From Acinetobacter corruptisaponis (GTDB taxonomy: Bacteria; Pseudomonadota; Gammaproteobacteria; Pseudomonadales; Moraxellaceae), in the NCBI RefSeq assembly GCF_030053775.1, contig NZ_CP125669.1, forward strand, positions 1,235,962 to 1,299,961: a DNA stretch of 64,000 nucleotides, given 5' to 3'. Shown piece by piece: positions 52,301-58,300 of the stretch. Below the pieces are notes generated by a model. The model did not search any database, had not been told where the DNA came from, and saw nothing but the letters and a program-made list of their open reading frames with translations. A program made the position numbers and the translations under genes. Position 1 is the stretch's first letter, and every line of letters starts with the position of its first letter.

Positions 52301-55300
52301 ATATGGCAGCTCGATATCACGGGCATCTGACTCATCTAATAAAATCGTATATTTTCCAGAAACAGCGGCAACAAATTCCGTTCCTAAGTTGTTAAGTTCA
52401 GCACGTGAAATTGTCTGTGCTCTACCATATGGATCAATAACAATTAAGTTAGTAGAATAATTGTATTTCCAAACATTGTTATAATAACCAGTTGTTCTAG
52501 TGATTAAATCTTCAAAATCAATAAAAATTCGGTCACCAGCCTTGGCTTCTATTTGATAGACTTGTTTTTCCCCTAGCGGTTTTAAGCGATCTTCTACTAC
52601 TTTTCCACTTTCGATTTGCTGTGCTTGAGTAAGATCAAGCAATTTAAATCCATAATTCTTATCACTAAACTCTTGGGTATAAACTCTAAATTGGTAACTT
52701 CCTGCCATTAAAGTGATTGGATTATAATAAGAATTTAACGCATAATTCCCAATAACGGTTCCAACTTGATTAATAACTTGTAAGGTAACACCACTATTAT
52801 TGCTGTAATTCAAATGATCCAGATAAAGCGTTGTCGTTTTATCAAAACTCAGACTATAAGAATGGCTTTGATTATTCGCTGTCAAAATACCACTATTCAT
52901 GGCATTAAGAGTAGTAGACTGAACATTTTTAACCTTTTGGTCACCTAACCAATCCACTTGAAATGTTACTTGTCCTGTATAATTATATCCATCAACCTCA
53001 TCATAATAACTTCCACTAGTATCAAAAATTAAATAATATTCTCCAGCACTCTCCAAATAGATTGCATTTGAATCAATACTTCCTGAATTATTACTTGACG
53101 TAACCAACTGACCATACTGATTATAAAATTTGTAATTTAGAGCACTACCAGAATACGATAGACTATTAAACTGAACATAGCCAGCTTGTTCAACACTAAA
53201 CTTATAGATATTATTTGCTTGTCGTGTCTGAATACTAGATGTTGTAATAGACTGCCCTAGTTCAATTATTTTTTTATTTTCTGAAACATTTATCCATTTA
53301 AAGGTAGCAGTACTAGTTGAATAACTATTTAAATGTCCCCTTATAACATACTTTCCCTCTAACAAATAAGCTAAGTTATTAAAATCAGATAAAACCTGTT
53401 TATTATCTTTTAAACCAACAACCTTTAAAGTTGCACCATAATAATTTTCATAACTTGCAGCTATTCGATCCAAATAATATAAACCAGCTTCTTCAACCTC
53501 AAAGTAGAATAAATCTTGATCATTAAAACCATTTAAAATGGTACCACTCCAAGTGCTTTCAGAAATAATATCTCCAGGTAAAGTTCTCGGTAGCACATAG
53601 TTAACAACTGGGTTCAAAGCACCTAAACGACGAGCAATTTGGATACTATTCTGCCCTATTGCTCCTGCAATTAGATTAGTATTATCTACCGCATTGTAAC
53701 CACGATTTTCATAAGCACTTAAACCGATATAATAAACACCCGTACTTGGTACAGTATAGATATAACTATTGGTATTATTTCCATAACGCGTGCTATAGAC
53801 TTGCTGTCCATTCGCATTAAATATTCGAGTAAGAAAATTTGAACTTGAATAAGCATTGAACACCAAGGTATCACCAGCGGTAAGCATCACTTGATACATA
53901 TCAACATCTTTATTTGTATTTGCTCCATCACCGATATAAGTTTCTAATGTATATAAAGTTCCTTGGGGTACAAATATTTCTTGTGCTGTCACCAAGGTTT
54001 CGCCTGCATCAATGGCAATGGTTGGTTTACCACTTTGACGCTCTAAATAAAGCTCTTTTCCGACCAAATCCTGTTGGCTTGTAATCTTTACATAGTAAAT
54101 ATCAGTTGTATTTATTGCAAAAGTTCCCTCTTGATCTAGAACATTTAATTGCTCACCACTCTTACTCAACAAGACAATTTGACTATTTTCCAGTCGTGCG
54201 AAGAGTTGATCGCCTTGATTTAACATGACACGGTAGTAACGATCTGTTGAAGCTGCGTGATTAACCAACAGCGTCTTTTTATCGTCAATGAACAATTCCT
54301 TTGCATCAGTGATACTACTCAAGCTTCCAGAATTATCATCAGCAATATAATTCGCATAAAATTGATAACTACTGTCATTATCATTATTTGAGCTAATTTC
54401 AAAGCGATATTGTCCTGCTCTTAAGTAGACTTTAGCTGATTGTAAAGCCATTAAATTATTGTATTGAGAAAGCAAATTATTATTCGGACCAAATAACTTT
54501 AAATACATTGAAGATTGATTTAATCTTAAATCTTTTAAACTTAACCAACCATCTTTTTCTATAGTAAATTGATAAGAGCAAGTACTATCAGATGTATATA
54601 ATGTGCCTGATGTCATCTGATCAAGCACTAAAGGTACTGTTCTATTCTCTACTGAATCAATTTGAACCGTAATTAACTTTTCTGCTGTAGAATTATCTGT
54701 ACGTTTTACTAACAAATATAACTTTGAAGTATTTGCAATAAAAGAGGGTGCACCATTATTTGAATAATAATTATTGAGCAGAATATTTCCTGAATTATCA
54801 AAAACAGAATAATATAAATTATTTGAATTTAGGAAATCAATATTATATTTTTTATCAACATCAAGATTTAAGGCATAAATTGCTATTTTTTGATTTATAC
54901 CCAACTTTGCAGTGAGTGGTTCAATTTCATTTACAATTTGATTATTCTCTTGCAAGGATAATAACCGAAGCTGATAATTCCCTAATCCTGTCCGATCTGA
55001 GTAGAACTCAAATACATGATCTCCAGCAGGCAAAGAAATGATTTGATATTGATTTGAAGATAAATTAATTACTCTTTGTTGCCCCGTAGCATCTTTTAAG
55101 TAAGCATAAGTAACACTACCAGATATAGAATCTAAAATTAATGTTTGGGCCTGTTCCAAATGTAACTTATATCGATGTATCTCACCTGCTTCAGATAATG
55201 TACCTGACATCGCTTGATTAAGTTGGACTACTTGAGTAACAACCTGTGGAGTACTGACTCGAATCGTCGTAGAGCGTGATTGTTGGCGTTGTGATTCATT

Positions 55301-58300
55301 GGCTCCCTGGAGTGCTAAATAATAAACACCATCTTTTTTGAGGTTAAATTTTACCGCTCCATCTGAAGTACCTGCTTGTGTAGAAGATGCAATTTGATTA
55401 CCCAAGTAATCATAGAGATACCATACTATATTGCGAGAGGCTGTGCCTCCAACTGTACGTGGATCAATCATCCAATCCTGCCCAGCTTGACCTGGAATTT
55501 TCCATACTGTTGTTTCAGCACTTTGGTTTACTGTTTTAATTACAGTCTGATCCAAAGGTAGTTCAATTGCCTGTTTGAGATCAGTAATTGTAAAGTTGAA
55601 TTGACGTGTAGCATTTGGATAATCAAAATGATTACGAATGACCAAATCATAACTACCCGCTTCTAGAGTAATAACTTGGTTCGCATAAGTACTTCCTGCA
55701 CTTACACTCCATAATGAATTAGTAGAATAAGTTGGTTTTAGAGTAAACTCCAACCCATTTCCTAAAGTTGACAAATTTATTTGTGTTTTTTCGGTAAGTT
55801 CAAATCGGTATAATTTTTGGTTATTATCTACATAGTTAATCGTATCAGAAACAAAATCACCAACAAGGTAATGATTAACTGTTTGCTTTTGTTTCAAGTT
55901 GAATACAATACTATTTTTATAGCCTCTAAATGCATATCCACTAACAGATGAATACTCCTGGCCAGAAGTAACTAAGTAATAGCTTCCTCCAACATCAACT
56001 TTAAAGTTAGCCCCACGATTAGCTTGCAAACTATAGACCAATTGTCCATTTTCATTAAACAAATAATATTTTAATTTAGATGAATAATTACTATTGTCAG
56101 TATAAGAACTATAATTGTAACTATAATTAGATAATAAATCATATTCCTGCCCTGCCACCAACTCCAATTTTAGTACCATACTTGGTATACTATTACTATA
56201 GTTCACCGTAATAGCTGTTTCTATAGCAATATCTTTTATTGTTTTACTTTGTGTTATATTAAGATTTAATTGACGAAGCTGATTAGCAATTGCCTGTGTA
56301 TTAGTTATTTTTACTGTATATTGACCTGCTTCTAAAAAATAAGCCTTATTATCACCGTACCAATATAGCTGCTGAATGATTTGATTTCCATTTTCATCAA
56401 ATACTTGATAACTATATCCTGCTTGACTTGGAATTAACTCAACCAGACCTGTTCTTTCAATATTGAATTGTAGCGTTTTATTTTGATTTTGTTGATGAAA
56501 ATCAACTGTTAAATTTTCATCTAAGTTAACAGGTATTGCTAAACTGGTACTTGTGAGCAATGAGAGCTGCATGTTATTGAGTACAGCATTGCCATTTGTG
56601 GAGTAAACAACCAATCGATAGTCTTTTTGATACTCATTTAAATTCAGGGCAAGAATATTATCGGTGAGTACGCCATTCTGTACTAATCCCCCAGCTGTAT
56701 TATAAAGACGATAATTTAATCCTGCCCAGCTGGAAGCATTTTGTGCCTGAATATAATAGGATTGGTTCTGTTGCGCATTAAATTGATAGATAAAAGCAGG
56801 TTGGGTAGAAAAATTAACTGTTTGAACAGTATTTTCTGTTAAATTTATTGCCTGATTGCTAATGGTAAAAGTAAATGCTTGAACTTGTTGCAGTCCCGAA
56901 AACTCAATACGGTAGTTTCCTTGTGTTAACCATTGTACAAATCCAGCATAATTTAAATCAAGATTGCCTAAAAAAACAGCACCCTTATCCAGATTAATGA
57001 TTTTTACATCATTAAATGGTAGTCCAGCAAATGCTAAGGCATATGAATCCGCTTGATTTATCGTAAATGCAAATGCCAGATTTTCAGTCACTTGCTGTGC
57101 AGGAACGGGTTTAATCTGATTAAGTTGAATAGTTTGAGCTACGCTTCCTGATATTGGTGTGGTTGCACTTTCGGTAGCATTGATAGATAACGATTGTGAT
57201 GTTAATGTCTGGTTTAATATTCCAATATAAATATTTTGTGAATATTGAGATAGAATCTCCAGATTCGTTGCAGGACTAGCACTTTGTACTAATATATTAC
57301 CTAGATCATCCCATACGGTAATAAGAACACCACTCTGTAAAGGTTGCTCAAAATCAATGGTGTATTTTTTATCTTTTTGAGTATTGAGTAAAAATATCTG
57401 CGACTCTAGCTTTTCAATATCTAATGGAGTTTCTTTATTCAACTCAAGTTCTTCATATAACTTTTTAGAATGAATTGATATTGTTTGTTTTATATCTTCT
57501 AATACATTTTTATGAACAACAATCTGATATTGACCTTGCTCTAAATAGATCGCTTGTGTTCTCGCCTGTTCATCTCTAGACAATGACTTATCTAAATTTT
57601 TACCAATTATTTTAATATCCGTAGCATATCTTGTACTATCAATATCAAAAAAGTACAAACCACTTTCTACCACAGTGATATTTTGAATGACTTTTTTATT
57701 ATTTATAGAATCATCTAAATTTAAATTCAATGACTGATTATCATTTAAAATAAAATTCTTCTCTTTTGTCAAATTTTCATGATCAGCATCAATGATTGTA
57801 TATTCAACTTTACTAGAACCAGTATCACTAGGTATCAACCATAAATACGATAAGCCTTTAGTGACATCAACTAAATTTGAATTTCCTTGTCTTACTGTTA
57901 TCCCTGAATTATCTGTTAGATACCACTTGGCATTAAAGTCATAAAAATCTAAAACAGTATAATTAAAATTAGAGTTAGTACTACTCTGCCCTACTTTTGT
58001 TAATCGAACTGTTAAATTTAACTCTCCAGTATAATAACCACTAGTATTTTCGCCAGTAACGATATTAAAACTACTTCTATTTCCATATGAATGAAATGCA
58101 AGATAAAAATCACCACTGTTATTAAATGTATAGTTTAATGGGCTATCATCTGTTACTACAATTCTATTACCTTGGGTATCATATACACTTAAATAACCAT
58201 CAATACTACCATTTGGGGTAGAAACATATAGTTTATCACCTTGCTGCACTCTGATCTTATAAACATCTACATCTCCCTTAGAGTCGTTATTATCTCCAAA